Positions 5,328-5,598 of a DNA stretch of 5,598 bases are shown here, piece after piece. The position numbers were made by a program, and so were the translations under genes. Each line of letters begins with the position of its first letter. Position 1 is the first letter of the stretch. This DNA is from an uncultured Eubacteriales bacterium. GTDB taxonomy: Bacteria > Bacillota > Clostridia > Peptostreptococcales > Anaerovoracaceae. Below the pieces are notes generated by a model. That model was given only the letters and a program-made list of their open reading frames with translations, had not been told where the DNA came from and did no database searches. Location of the stretch: positions 1 to 5,598 of the forward strand of contig CACWYF010000096.1 in assembly GCA_902765035.1 (NCBI GenBank), given 5' to 3'.

Positions 5328-5598
5328 AAGGTGCATCAGATCATCGATCATGTGCGAAAGTGCGGTAAGTTCCGCATCACAAACAACGATATTGTATTTC
5401 TGGAATCGCTGCTGATTACTTCCTTTCAGTGCGGAACTGAACACCTGATCGAGGTTCTGACGGACCTATTTGAAGAGATCAAAAGTGACACTTCTAAAGA
5501 AGCGGCAACCGTCCGTCACAAGATGTGTGTGTACTACACGCCAATTTGCAATCCTGAATACGGAGAAATAATGGAAGAGAACGGGATCGCGCTTCTTG
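5328..5598 (+). CDS. 2-hydroxyacyl-CoA dehydratase-family subunit (HgdB/FldB-like), internal fragment
   Basis: The plus frame is open from 5271 to the right edge with no convincing start or ribosome binding site; the family-like part begins near 'VHQIIDHVRKCGKFRITNND'. The 'GKFRITNNDIVFLESL' segment, the helix 'EHLIEVLTDLFEEIK', and 'KMCVYYTPICNPEYGEIMEENGIALL' resemble the middle of the D-component of 2-hydroxyglutaryl-, lactoyl- or phenyllactyl-CoA dehydratases and benzoyl-CoA reductases. Here a 'G-x-P'-like strand and a following 'EE-x-G' helix open the second Fe-S-binding half. These proteins carry a [4Fe-4S] cluster and need an ATP-driven activator; they dehydrate hydroxyacyl-CoAs in amino-acid fermentation by clostridia. 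Which substrate applies cannot be told from this piece. Only about 90 of the usual 330-430 residues are visible. The left boundary is an estimate and probably marks a join with the GH9 block. Confidence 0.55.

Noticed and set aside
1..5598. CRISPR array, tRNA or rRNA genes, IS ends
   Set aside because: No spaced repeats, cloverleaf, conserved rRNA stretch or transposase sequence was seen on either strand.

Overview
The window looks like a metagenome-type or amplified-DNA contig in which pieces of different origin have been joined. Most of it (about 560-4418) reads as an anaerobic, clostridial-type Firmicute: a reverse rubrerythrin, an arginase and a class III (oxygen-sensitive) ribonucleotide reductase, strong AGGAG-type ribosome binding sites, frequent AGA arginine codons, and a Gram-positive-like TTGACA/TACAAT promoter overlaid by NrdR boxes. 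The block 4419-~5300 is unlike this. It encodes, on the minus strand, the lipoprotein signal peptide and N-terminal domain of a Bacteroidetes-type family 9 glycoside hydrolase. The last ~270 bases return to a clostridial-type gene, a 2-hydroxyacyl-CoA dehydratase-family subunit. The first ~450 bases encode the tail end of a phage or prophage structural protein. A gut or rumen community would fit all of these.

Layout from left to right: (1) 1-453 +, a phage tail/appendage protein fragment, open at the left edge. (2) 437-562 -, the first ~20 codons of a DtxR/MntR-family metalloregulator, after which the family similarity stops. (3) 563-841, a divergent control region with several inverted repeats. 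(4) 842-2317 +, a two-gene operon, reverse rubrerythrin then arginase, closed by a strong terminator at 2411-2452. (5) 2453-2765, a regulatory region with a long imperfect hairpin, a consensus promoter carrying two NrdR boxes 32 bp apart, and a structured, purine-rich leader. (6) 2766-4472 +, nrdD, genuine only to about codon 551 and lacking the glycyl-radical end. (7) 4419-5204 -, the GH9 N-terminal fragment, fused head-on to nrdD. (8) ~5328-5598 +, a dehydratase fragment running off the right edge.

The clear biology is in the middle. A peroxide-detoxifying diiron protein is co-transcribed with a Mn-dependent arginase and faces a divergent metal-dependent repressor, suggesting a metal/oxidative-stress theme. 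Next comes the anaerobic dNTP synthesis gene under what looks like textbook NrdR control. The three abrupt breaks (about 437-505, 4416-4421 and 5295-5345) are best explained as chimeric joins, not as new gene architectures. I see no clearly new system; the best leads are the reverse rubrerythrin-arginase pairing and the hairpin element at 2471-2545.
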